Shown here one piece after another: positions 9,374 to 17,193 of a stretch of DNA of 64,000 nucleotides. Under the pieces are notes generated by a model. It saw only the letters and a program-made list of their open reading frames with translations. It did no database searches and had not been told where the DNA came from. Location: assembly GCF_009848505.1 (NCBI RefSeq), contig NZ_WWDL01000002.1, positions 124,001 to 188,000 of the forward strand, read 5' to 3'. Every line of letters starts with the position of its first letter. Positions within the stretch are counted from its first letter, which is position 1. The DNA comes from Muricoccus harenae (GTDB taxonomy: Bacteria; Pseudomonadota; Alphaproteobacteria; Acetobacterales; Acetobacteraceae). The translations under genes and the position numbers were made by a program.

Positions 9374-9387
9374 CTGGGAGTGAAGCG

Positions 9388-10020
9388 ATGAATGAATCCG
9401 AGCTGCGCGGCCTTCTCGTCGAACTTGGCGCCAGCCTGTTCGCACGGGGATTCTCCGTCGGCAGCGCCGGCAACATCAGCGTCCGCCTGCCGGATGGATA
9501 TCTGATGACGCCGACGAATTCGTCCTTGGGCCGTTTGCAAGCCGAGCGGATCAGCAAGCTCGACCTGGGCTGGAATCATGTGGGCGGCGACAAGCCCTCG
9601 AAAGAGGTCTTCATGCATCGCGCCGTACTGGATGCGCGGCCGGAAGCAGGGGCGGTGGTGCATCTGCATTCCACCCATGCCACCGCCATCGCCTGCTTGG
9701 CGGGCACGGAGGACGCCGGGCCGATCCCACCGCTGACGCCCTACTTCGTCATGCGTGTGGGGCGAAGGTTGCCTGTTATCCGCTACTACCGTCCCGGTGA
9801 CGCGGCAATGGAGCAGGAGATACACGCCGCCGCCAAGCAGGCCCGGGCCATGCTGCTGGCAAACCATGGGCCCGTCGTATCCGGCAAGTCGCTAACGGAT
9901 GCCGTCTATGCGGCGGAGGAGTTGGAGGAAGCTGCAAAGCTGGCCTTGCTGCTGCGCGGCCAGAGCGCGCGCGAGCTCACGCAGGAGCAGGTGGAAGATC
10001 TGCTTCGCACCTTCAGCTGA
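9388..10020 (+). CDS. otnC: 3-oxo-tetronate 4-phosphate decarboxylase (class II aldolase/adducin family)
   Basis: A 210-residue class II aldolase-fold protein. Visible are GNISVRLPDG, a zinc-ligand segment VVHLHSTHATA (two of the metal histidines) and LLANHGPVVSG (third histidine). OtnC decarboxylates 3-oxotetronate-4-phosphate to dihydroxyacetone phosphate, the last step of the cluster. The ATG at 9388 has GGGAG 7 bases upstream. A GTG at 9370 would overlap the denD stop and is an alternative start adding 6 residues. It ends the operon; the next gene is convergent. Confidence 0.9.
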   Translation: MNESELRGLLVELGASLFARGFSVGSAGNISVRLPDGYLMTPTNSSLGRLQAERISKLDLGWNHVGGDKPSKEVFMHRAVLDARPEAGAVVHLHSTHATAIACLAGTEDAGPIPPLTPYFVMRVGRRLPVIRYYRPGDAAMEQEIHAAAKQARAMLLANHGPVVSGKSLTDAVYAAEELEEAAKLALLLRGQSARELTQEQVEDLLRTFS

Positions 10021-10426
10021 CAATGGCTGCTGCGGTTTGAACGTCGGTGCGGCGCTAACCAGTGAATTCGGCCGCCGCGGTGGAGCCGTTCGGCGTAGAG
10101 GTCGCGCGGCGCCCCTCACCACGAAGCCCCTGCCGTCGCGCCAGCTACGGCATTCAGGGGGGGGGGCATGGCCGGCAGCGCTGCGGTCGGCGCGGCTGGC
10201 GTGACGGATGGCTCTAGCGGCCCCCGATCAATGCAGGCCGCCATCGTCGAGGCAGAGGCGGTCAATCTCAGGCGTGGTCGGCAGCGCCGCGCAGGAAGGA
10301 AGCAGCCGACACCGTCGCAAGCAGGCGCGCCACGATGCGGTGCTTCATCGTGCCATCCTCATGCCAGTGCATCGCGTCGGCCGGTGGAGCGCGGTGAAGC
10401 GTGTCTCCTTACACGCCGGGCCCTGC
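10021..10426. other. Intergenic region with a ten-G homopolymer
   Basis: About 400 bases between the convergent otnC and pyrE-like genes. No convincing coding frame was found. It holds a run of ten G at 10157-10166 and, overlapping the end of the minus-strand gene, a small hairpin GCCCTG/CAGGGC (10420-10435, 4-base loop). Confidence 0.6.
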
Positions 10427-11098
10427 TCACAGGGCAGGCTTGGCGAGGGTGGCGCGGCCCCCATGCGCGGCCGACCAGGTCACGGGATCGGCCAGGAACT
10501 GCTCCAACGTCGCGCGCGCCGCCGGCTGTAGGCCGTCTTCCACGGCCAGCACATCGCGCCAGCTCGCCAAGGCGATCAGGGTCAGGCCCAGCTTTTCCAT
10601 CCGCTCCGCACCGCCGGGGAAGGTGCCGTGGTGGAACAGGCAGAGGGCGTGGTCCACATGTGCCCCGGCCGAGCGCAGCCCGCGTGCGAAGGCGACCTTG
10701 CTGCCGCCATCCGTCATCAGGTCGTCCACCAGCAGCACGCGCTGGCCCTCCACCGAGCCGCCCTCCACCTGAGCGTTGCGGCCGATGCCCAGCGGGCGCT
10801 TGCGGACATAGCGCAGCGGCAGGTCCAGCGCCTCGGCCAACCAGGCGGCCCAGGGGATGCCGGCGGTCTCCGCCCCTGCGATCGCATCGGGCAAGGCGGC
10901 GCCGAAGTCGCGCCGGATGGCCTCGGCGGCCAGCGCGGTGGCGGCGCGGCGCAGGCGCGGCTCACCGATCAGCAGCCGGCAATCGACATAGGCCGGGCTG
11001 GCCCAGCCGGCCGCGAGGATGAAGGGCTGGCCGTCGCTCACCTGCACGGCCCCGGCCTGGAGCAGCAGCCGGGCCATGGCTTCGCCGGGCGTGGTCAT
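10427..11098 (-). CDS. pyrE: Orotate phosphoribosyltransferase
   Basis: A 223-residue type I phosphoribosyltransferase. The PRPP-binding motif VLLVDDLMTDGGSK is intact at the centre, preceded by RKRPLGIGRNAQVEG, which is the flexible-loop region typical of orotate enzymes, and IAGAETAGIPWAA. It makes OMP from orotate and PRPP, or the reverse. It is the last gene of a minus-strand set with PyrK, PyrD and a carbamoylase-type hydrolase, and overlaps the hydrolase stop by ATGA. A second, housekeeping pyrE elsewhere in the genome is possible, so this copy may serve catabolism or salvage. Confidence 0.88.
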   Translation of the reverse strand: MTTPGEAMARLLLQAGAVQVSDGQPFILAAGWASPAYVDCRLLIGEPRLRRAATALAAEAIRRDFGAALPDAIAGAETAGIPWAAWLAEALDLPLRYVRKRPLGIGRNAQVEGGSVEGQRVLLVDDLMTDGGSKVAFARGLRSAGAHVDHALCLFHHGTFPGGAERMEKLGLTLIALASWRDVLAVEDGLQPAARATLEQFLADPVTWSAAHGGRATLAKPAL

Positions 11099-12366
11099 GC
11101 CGCGGCCTCGCGCAGCGTGCGTCGCAGGAGTTCGGCGCCGATGAGGAAGTCCTCCATCTCCATCGCCTCCCGCGGGTTGTGGGAGCCGTGCTGGTTGCGG
11201 ATGAAGATCATCGCGCTGGGGATGCCCGCCTGCGCAAAGACCGCGGCGTCATGGCCCGCGCCGCTCGGGATCGGCTCGTCCGGCAGGCCCATCTCGCGCA
11301 ACCCGGCCCGCAAACGTGCGATCCAGCCTTCATCCATCCGCGCGGGCGCGGAATCAAGACGCCGGTCGAGACGGAACTCCACTCCCCGCTCCTCCCCGAT
11401 GCCGGCGCACTCGGAAAGGAAGAGGTCATAGAAGGCCTCCAGCGTCTCCGGGCTCTGGCTGCGCGCCTCCATGGAGAAGCGGAGTCGGCCCGGGATGCGG
11501 GCCAGGGCGTGCTCCGCCGGGTCGGTGCCGATGACTCCGCTGGTCACCACCAGATCGCGCCCGCGTTCCAGCAGGGTCCGCCAGTGGCGGTCCAGCCGGG
11601 TGATCAGTTCGGCGGTGGCGAAGACCGAGTCGCGCCGCAGCCAGCGCGGGATGGTGCCGGAATGCCCGGCCTCGCCGATGCATTCGATCGAGCGGTGGCG
11701 GATGTTGCCCCGGATGCCGGTGACGATGGCGACCGGCAGGTCCCGCGCCACCAGCACCGGGCCTTGTTCGATATGGATCTCCAGCCAGGCGGCGATCCTG
11801 GCCGGATCCAGCAGCTTTTCCGCACGCGCCACGCGTTCCACATCCACCCCGGCATCGCGCATGCAGTCGATCAGCGGGCGGCCGGTAGCAACATGGGGGG
11901 TGGCGAGATCCTCCGCCGAAAGACGGCCGAACAGCGCGGCGGAGCCCATATAGGCACGGCCGAACCAGGCGCTCTCCTCGCCGCGAAGGGCCATCAGCGT
12001 GATGCCGCGCTTCGGCACGAAGCCTTCAGCCCGGAAGCGGGACAAGGCCATGAGGCCGGCGATCACCCCGGCCGCTCCATCGAAATTGCCGCCTTGAGGC
12101 ACCGAGTCGAGGTGGGAGCCGCAGGCGATCACGGGCAGGGACGGGTCGCGTCCCGGCAGGGTGACGACCAGGTTGGCGCCGGCGTCGCGCGCGGTGTCCA
12201 GCCCCTGGGCGCGTGCTTCCGCCTCGATGATGTCGAGGGCAAGCGATTCACTGGCGCCGTAGCTTTCCCGGGTGATGCCGACGCCATCACCGGTCGCCTC
12301 GGCCAGGCGCGAAAAAAGGCGTTCAGCCAAGGCGCGGTCAGGCGCGGGGGCGAGGGTCGCGCTCAT
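11095..12366 (-). CDS. Zn-dependent M20-family amidohydrolase (N-carbamoyl-L-amino acid hydrolase/ureidosuccinase type)
   Basis: A 423-residue binuclear metal hydrolase. Metal-ligand segments are in order: CGSHLDSVPQGGNFDGAAG (His and bridging Asp), RGEESAWFG (catalytic Glu pair), EIHIEQGPVL (His) and HNPREAMEM (last His). These are the features of allantoate amidohydrolase, beta-ureidopropionase and L-N-carbamoylase. The ATG at 12366 overlaps the pyrD stop (ATGA); a longer open frame upstream only shadows pyrD. Beside dihydroorotate dehydrogenase it could hydrolyse N-carbamoyl-L-aspartate, which would make the cluster an orotate degradation route. That role is inferred from context only. Confidence 0.85.
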   Translation of the reverse strand: MSATLAPAPDRALAERLFSRLAEATGDGVGITRESYGASESLALDIIEAEARAQGLDTARDAGANLVVTLPGRDPSLPVIACGSHLDSVPQGGNFDGAAGVIAGLMALSRFRAEGFVPKRGITLMALRGEESAWFGRAYMGSAALFGRLSAEDLATPHVATGRPLIDCMRDAGVDVERVARAEKLLDPARIAAWLEIHIEQGPVLVARDLPVAIVTGIRGNIRHRSIECIGEAGHSGTIPRWLRRDSVFATAELITRLDRHWRTLLERGRDLVVTSGVIGTDPAEHALARIPGRLRFSMEARSQSPETLEAFYDLFLSECAGIGEERGVEFRLDRRLDSAPARMDEGWIARLRAGLREMGLPDEPIPSGAGHDAAVFAQAGIPSAMIFIRNQHGSHNPREAMEMEDFLIGAELLRRTLREAAA

Positions 12367-13310
12367 GTGGGTGGCTCCGCCCATTCGAGTTCGGCCTCGT
12401 CCGTCTCTTCGCGCTTCAGGGCGCCAGTCAGCTCGGCGACCCGAACGATGCCGCGCGCGGCGCAGAAGCGGGAGAGGCCGTCGATCACTGCCTCCATCGC
12501 TCCCGGATGCAGGAAGGTGGCGGTGCCCACCTGCACGGCCGTGGCCCCGGCGATCATGTACTCCGCAGCGTCCTCCGCGGTGGAGATGCCGCCGCAGCCG
12601 ATCACCGGAATGTGGACGGCACGGGCACATTGATAGACCTGACGCAGCACGATCGGCTTGATCGCGGGCCCGGAGAGGCCGCCCATCACATTGCCCAGGC
12701 GAGGACGGAAGCTCGCCAGGTCCACGGACATCGCCAGGATGGTGTTGGCAACCACCAATGCATCTGCCCCCGCCGCCTCGGCCGCACGCGCCACCTCCGG
12801 CACCTCGCCCGTGTTGGGGGTGAGCTTTGCCCAAAGGGGTAGTGCCGTGGCGGCCCGGATCTGGCGGATCACCGCCTCGGTCGAGCCGGGGCGCATCGCA
12901 AAGGCGCGTCCGTCCTCCTCGATGTTCGGGCAGGAAATATTCGCCTCGATCGCCGCCACCCCGGGCACCGACACCTCCGCAGCGAGGCTGGCGAAACCCT
13001 CCGCCGTGGGTGCGGAGATGCTGACGACGAGCGGCGGCGCAAAGGCTCCCATCAGCGGCAGCGTATGCTCCAGGAAATAGGGCACGCCCTTGGAGGGGAT
13101 GCCGATGGCGTTGAGCATCCCGCCCACCGTCTCCGCCACCCGGGGCAGCGGGTTGCCAGCGCGCAACTCCCGCGTGATCGTCTTGGTGACGAGCGCGCCC
13201 AGCCGGTTCAGATCCGCCGCGCGGGCCAGCCCTTCCGCGAAGGTGCCGGAGGCCGGCATCACCGGATTGGCCAGGGTCAGGCTGCCGATCCGCACGCTCA
13301 TCTCGGTCAT
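12363..13310 (-). CDS. pyrD: Dihydroorotate dehydrogenase, class 1B catalytic subunit
   Basis: A 315-residue FMN barrel enzyme. Near the N-terminus is LANPVMPASGTF, then NAIGIPSKG, the active-site NISCPNIEEDG with the class 1 cysteine, WAKLTPNTG and the FMN phosphate site VIGCGGIST. A catalytic cysteine rather than serine, and the PyrK partner next door, make it the NAD-linked class 1B type, whereas most proteobacteria use the quinone-linked class 2 enzyme for biosynthesis. Class 1B can run in the orotate-reducing direction. It overlaps both neighbours by ATGA. Confidence 0.92.
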   Translation of the reverse strand: MTEMSVRIGSLTLANPVMPASGTFAEGLARAADLNRLGALVTKTITRELRAGNPLPRVAETVGGMLNAIGIPSKGVPYFLEHTLPLMGAFAPPLVVSISAPTAEGFASLAAEVSVPGVAAIEANISCPNIEEDGRAFAMRPGSTEAVIRQIRAATALPLWAKLTPNTGEVPEVARAAEAAGADALVVANTILAMSVDLASFRPRLGNVMGGLSGPAIKPIVLRQVYQCARAVHIPVIGCGGISTAEDAAEYMIAGATAVQVGTATFLHPGAMEAVIDGLSRFCAARGIVRVAELTGALKREETDEAELEWAEPPT

Positions 13311-14227
13311 GCCACCGCCTCCAGCAGATCGAAGACCGGGCCGTCCCAGCAGACGCGCTTGTGGACGATCCCGTCACCCGAATGGAAGTCCCGCACGCAG
13401 CAGAAGCACATGCCCAGGCCGCAGGCCATCTGCTGCTCCAGCGCCACTTGGCCAGGGATGCCGAACTCCCGCGCCAGGCGCTGCAGCACGCGCAGGAGCC
13501 GGGCGGAGCCGCAGGTGAAGAATGCATCGCACCGCCCTTCGGCGATCAAGCCGCGCAGCAGGCGCTCCACATGGGCGGGTCCGCTCGTGCCCTCCTGGTC
13601 CGTAACAGTGAGGACCTGCGCCCCATGTTCGCGGAAAAGCGTGTCGGAGACGACCAGATCCGGCCGGCGCGCGCTGAGGAGGGCCGTTACGCCTATGCCC
13701 CTCGTTCCTGCGGCTCCGGCGAGAGGCGCCAGGGTGGCCAGCCCCGCCCCACGTCCGATGGCGACGACATGGTGCCAAGCCGAGTCGATGGTGAAGCCAT
13801 GGCCAAGCGGACCGAAGACGTCCAAGGCATCACCCGTCGCAAGGATGGCAAGGCCGCGGGTGCCGGCGCCCGTGACCTTGTAGAGAAACTCGACCGTCCC
13901 AGCTGCCGCATCGGCCCCGTAGAGGCTCATCGGGCGCCGCAGGAAGGGTGCCTCCCCGGGCGGTGAGGGACAGAGGAGCTGGAAGAACTGGCCGGGCAGG
14001 GCGTGGCAGGTCGGCGCGCCGCAGCGGAGGACGAGATGGCGGTACTCGGCATTCACCGCCCGGTGCGACAGCACCTCCGCAAGCTGGGAGGCGGCTCCGG
14101 TTTCGGTCGGCTCGGACGGGGAAGCGACTTGGGGAATGGGAGGAATCCTGCGTAAGCGCACAGTGAAGGCCAGCTTGGCCACTCGCAAAAGCAGAGATTT
14201 TCGCGCAAGCTGATGCCGATATGGCAT
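13307..14227 (-). CDS. pyrK: Dihydroorotate dehydrogenase electron transfer subunit (FAD/2Fe-2S)
   Basis: A PyrK-type subunit, up to 306 aa. The FAD-binding part has PFLRRPMSLYG; the NAD domain has VVAIGRGAGLATL; the C-terminal cluster motif CGLGMCFCCV plus a later Cys in KRVCWDGPVF holds the [2Fe-2S] centre. It passes electrons between NAD(H) and the PyrD FMN. The start is uncertain: the ATG at 14227 has a GGGGAAG element upstream but overlaps the divergent LysR start by 7 bases and gives about 45 non-conserved leader residues; a GTG at 14161 is an alternative. It would be the first gene of the minus-strand operon. Confidence 0.88.
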   Translation of the reverse strand: MPYRHQLARKSLLLRVAKLAFTVRLRRIPPIPQVASPSEPTETGAASQLAEVLSHRAVNAEYRHLVLRCGAPTCHALPGQFFQLLCPSPPGEAPFLRRPMSLYGADAAAGTVEFLYKVTGAGTRGLAILATGDALDVFGPLGHGFTIDSAWHHVVAIGRGAGLATLAPLAGAAGTRGIGVTALLSARRPDLVVSDTLFREHGAQVLTVTDQEGTSGPAHVERLLRGLIAEGRCDAFFTCGSARLLRVLQRLAREFGIPGQVALEQQMACGLGMCFCCVRDFHSGDGIVHKRVCWDGPVFDLLEAVA

Positions 14228-15204
14228 CACCCCGGCTTCCCCGCTCCCGCGGCCTGCGCATCCACGCCCCCGGCATCCAGTATTTCGACGCGGTACGCCG
14301 CGCAGGCTCCATCCGCGAGGCCGCGCGGCGGCTGAACGTCGCCTCATCCGCCGTGAACCGTCAGGTGCTGAAGATGGAAGAGGAACTCGGCGCCAGGCTA
14401 TTCGAGCGCCTGCCGGGCGGGTTGCGCCTGACTGCCGTGGGCGAGGTGCTGGCCCAGCATGTCATGACGGTGCTGCAGGATGCGGAGCGTGCGCGGTCCG
14501 AGTTGGACGGGCTGCAGGGGCTGCGCACGGGCCATGTAGAGCTGGTGACGCTGGAAGGGCTCTGCCACCGCGTGGTGCCAGAGGCGGCGGCGGCGCTGGG
14601 GGCCCGGCGGCCCGGGATTACGCTCAGCACCGGCATCCTGGGCAGCGCGGAAATCCCGGACGCCATCCTGTCCGGCAGTGCCCATCTGGGCCTCGCCTTC
14701 GAGGTTCGGCGACGGTCCGGGCTCCGGCAGCTCGCCGTCGTGCGCCTGCGGCTGGGGGCGGTGGTCCCGCCGGATTCCCCCCTGGCCGGGCGGGCCTCGA
14801 TCGGCCTGGCGGATTGCGCGGGCATGCCGCTGATCCTGCCCCGCGGCAATTTCGCCAATCGCGAGCAGATCGAGGCGCTGCTGGAGCGGAGCGGCACGGG
14901 GCTGCACGTGCAGTACGAAGCCGGCTCCGTGGAGCTGCTGAAGCAGATGGTGCTGCGCGGCCTGGGCATCACCTTCATGACCCGGGCAGGGCTGGAAACG
15001 GAGCTGGAGGCGGGGCGGCTGATGCATGTGCCCCTCCAGCAGGGCCGCTCCTTCGTGCATAGCGAATTGGGGCTCTATGCCCGGGCCGAAACCACGCTCC
15101 CCGCCGCGGCCGCGGCCTTTGCCGAGCAGCTGACGGAGGTGATGGAACACCTGGCCCTGCCGGGCGACAAGCGAGGCGGGGTTGCACGCCGCCTGAGCCG
15201 GTAG
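14221..15204 (+). CDS. LysR-family transcriptional regulator
   Basis: A 327-residue LysR-type regulator. The winged HTH spans roughly residues 20-80 (FDAVRRAGSIREAARRLNVA, SSAVNRQVLKMEEELGARLF), followed by the periplasmic-binding-like effector domain. Its start overlaps the divergent pyrK start, so it very probably controls the pyrK-pyrD-hydrolase-pyrE operon and itself from the shared control region. A LysR regulator is unusual for housekeeping pyrimidine synthesis and supports a catabolic role for that operon. The effector is unknown. Confidence 0.9.
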   Translation: MASPRLPRSRGLRIHAPGIQYFDAVRRAGSIREAARRLNVASSAVNRQVLKMEEELGARLFERLPGGLRLTAVGEVLAQHVMTVLQDAERARSELDGLQGLRTGHVELVTLEGLCHRVVPEAAAALGARRPGITLSTGILGSAEIPDAILSGSAHLGLAFEVRRRSGLRQLAVVRLRLGAVVPPDSPLAGRASIGLADCAGMPLILPRGNFANREQIEALLERSGTGLHVQYEAGSVELLKQMVLRGLGITFMTRAGLETELEAGRLMHVPLQQGRSFVHSELGLYARAETTLPAAAAAFAEQLTEVMEHLALPGDKRGGVARRLSR

Positions 15205-15465
15205 GGCCCGGCCAGCTGTCATGAAGCCGCTGCCAGCCGGGAGCCTCCGTCAGATGTCGGAAAGCGTGGCCGCGGCGAACTCGGTCGGCATCCACCGGTG
15301 CTTATGCGGACCTTCCTGCTGCTGCGCGCGGGAACGCCGAATGAGATGCCGCATGAGCGCGTCCTATGTGCGCTCCGGATGACCGATCTGCAGAACGCAT
15401 CCTTGCAGCGTGACGCATCGCGGCTGCGATCCGGCCTCCTCACCGATCCCGATGCGCTCTCCTTC

Positions 15466-15600
15466 ACGGCCCACTCCCTGCGCCCGGCCCTGCCCATCAT
15501 GCTGATGACACGGCCCGAGGGCACCAGCGCCATCCTGCGCAGCAAGTCTAACTTCATTCGCGATGTCCTTCCGAAGCCGCTGCAGTCCAGGCGCCTCGGC
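15466..15600 (+). pseudogene. Response-regulator receiver-domain remnant
   Basis: In the frame open from 15298, a stretch translates to PALPIMLMTRPEG and then RDVLPKPLQSRRL. This matches the fourth strand, the threonine switch region and the conserved Lys-Pro of a receiver domain, in the right order and spacing. No first half with the phospho-accepting aspartate is present. It is best read as a decayed piece of a two-component regulator. It lies in the roughly 970-base gap between two LysR genes, with a second remnant behind it. Confidence 0.5.
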
Positions 15601-15656
15601 GAATCACCGGGCCGGCACCGGGCGGACCGGGTCACGCAGCAGTCAGGAATACAGAG

Positions 15657-16027
15657 ATGCCGACCTCCCACATCCTCGTCGCTGACGACGATGCGTCGAT
15701 AGGCGCTGCGGCTCACCCGTGGGAAGTTCAACCTTCTCGGGGGCGATGCTGCGCGCCCCGCAGCAGATCCTCAGCCGCGCGCAGCTTCTGGCGGCGACCC
15801 GCGGGCATGATCAGGAGGTGTATGACCGGAGCATCGACGTGCTGATCCTCCGCCTGCGCCTAAAGCTCGGGCGTGACGCGTCCCAGCCGATGCTGATCAA
15901 GACTAGGCGCGGCCTGAACTACATCCTCACGGAGCCCGCCGAGGTGATCCGGGATACGGGCCAACGGCGAGTGGCGCGCGAGCCGGTGGATGCCGTACCG
16001 GAACTGGGGGCAGGCGCCCAGGACTGA
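15657..16027 (+). pseudogene. OmpR-family response regulator, internally deleted and frameshifted
   Basis: The ATG at 15657 starts MPTSHILVADDDASI, the first strand and acidic pair of a receiver domain. The frame then breaks: the rest of the receiver is missing. LTRGKFNLL (frame of 15712) and RAPQQILSRAQLLAATRG with SIDVLILRLRLKLG and TRRGLNYIL (frame of 15719) are consecutive pieces of an OmpR winged helix split by a frameshift near 15735-15745. So a phosphorylation-dependent regulator has decayed here. No kinase gene is adjacent. Confidence 0.75.
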
Positions 16028-16174
16028 CGCGGCACCGGCAGTCCAGCCGGTGTGCTCATGCGGGACTGATGACAGGATCCATGCTTCAGCGGCGGCGCCA
16101 TCATTCGAAGAGGGATGGGCGGACTTCGCACGGCGTCGGCTTGGGCCGCATGGCAGCGCGGTGGGAAGCTCGGT

Positions 16175-17077
16175 TCAGCGCTCCGCCAGCCGCTCCAGTT
16201 CCTCCACCAGCAACCACAGCCCGCGGTCGCGGGTCTTCTCCTTCCGTAAGATGATGCCAAGCCGGCGTGAAAGGCTGGGGCGCAGCGGCCGCCACACGGC
16301 TCCCGGCACCGCCGGGCCGGCGGACAAGGCGGGAAGCACCGAGCCGCCGAGGCCGCTTCCGACCAGCCCCTTGATGGCCTCGATGCTGCCCAGTTCCATC
16401 GCCAGGCGTGGCGTCACCCCCGCACGGGCGAACCAGGCATCGATCAGGCCGCGCATGGTGCCCCCGGACTCGTAGAGGATGAGCGGCACCCGGGCGAGGG
16501 CGGAGGCGCCGATCGCCCCGGTGCCGGGTGGCGCCGCAGCCTCCGGCAGCAGGGCCACCAGCGCATCCGTCAGCAACGGCGTGATGAGCAGCGACCGGCT
16601 GCGCGGCACCGGCAGCGTCGCCAGCGCAACGTCGAGGTCGCCATCCTCCATGCGGCGCACGATCTCTGGCGTGTTGCCGGTGGTGACCGTCAGCTCCAGG
16701 GCCGGAAGTCGGCGACGTACGGCGGCGAGCACGGGCGGCAGGAGGTGGATGCAGGCCGTCGCACCCGTGCCGAGGCGGACCCGCCCGGCCTGCCCGTCCC
16801 GATGCGCCGTGGCCACCGCTTCCACATCCTCCGCCGCGGCCAGGGCGCGGCGCGCGGGCGCGATCACGGCCTGTCCCGCCGCCGTCGGCAGCGAGCGTCC
16901 CGCGGCGCGCTCGAGCAGGCGCACGCCGGTGCGGCGTTCCATCTCCCGCAGTTGCTGGCTCGCCGCGGGTTGGGTCATGCCGAGAACACGCGCGGCGGCG
17001 GAGACGCTGCCGGTCTCGACCACCGTGAGATAGGTCCGCATCTGCCGCAGTGTGAGGGAAGGGAGAGGCATAGGCAT
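16175..17077 (-). CDS. LysR-family transcriptional regulator
   Basis: A 300-residue LysR-type protein. The HTH is near residues 10-65 (MRTYLTVVETGSVSAAARVL, TQPAASQQLREMERRTGVRL) and the rest is a substrate-binding-like sensor domain. It is divergent from the SDR-MFS-cupin genes, its probable targets. Two close methionines (17077 and 17071) could start it. An inverted repeat with ATAAGTT/AACTTAT arms overlaps this start. Confidence 0.9.
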   Translation of the reverse strand: MPMPLPSLTLRQMRTYLTVVETGSVSAAARVLGMTQPAASQQLREMERRTGVRLLERAAGRSLPTAAGQAVIAPARRALAAAEDVEAVATAHRDGQAGRVRLGTGATACIHLLPPVLAAVRRRLPALELTVTTGNTPEIVRRMEDGDLDVALATLPVPRSRSLLITPLLTDALVALLPEAAAPPGTGAIGASALARVPLILYESGGTMRGLIDAWFARAGVTPRLAMELGSIEAIKGLVGSGLGGSVLPALSAGPAVPGAVWRPLRPSLSRRLGIILRKEKTRDRGLWLLVEELERLAER

Positions 17078-17110
17078 AAGTTATCCGAATGCAGCGCATT
17101 GAAAACTTAT
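17076..17110. promoter_or_regulatory. Inverted repeat, candidate LysR operator
   Basis: The arms ATAAGTT (17076-17082) and AACTTAT (17104-17110) are a perfect 7-base inverted repeat separated by 21 bases. It lies at the start codon of the minus-strand LysR gene and about 85 bases before the SDR start. A LysR tetramer bound here could repress its own gene and act on the divergent one. No experimental support. Confidence 0.5.
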
Positions 17111-17193
17111 TCTTCTGCCGGCGCGGCCTATGGCCCCATTGTTGCGCCAGTTTCCGGCGCCTCTCGTGCCGGCCGGGAGAGTTGAGGGCCCTG

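Noticed and set aside
10168-11022. 284-codon Arg/Pro-rich frame opposite the pyrE-like gene
   Set aside because: Composition typical of a GC shadow; no motifs, and pyrE is clear on the other strand.
12367-13527. N-terminal extension that would fuse another domain to the carbamoylase-type hydrolase (810 aa)
   Set aside because: The extension only shadows pyrD, and the normal start overlaps the pyrD stop by ATGA. This differs from the methyltransferase/BtuB case, where both halves are real domains.
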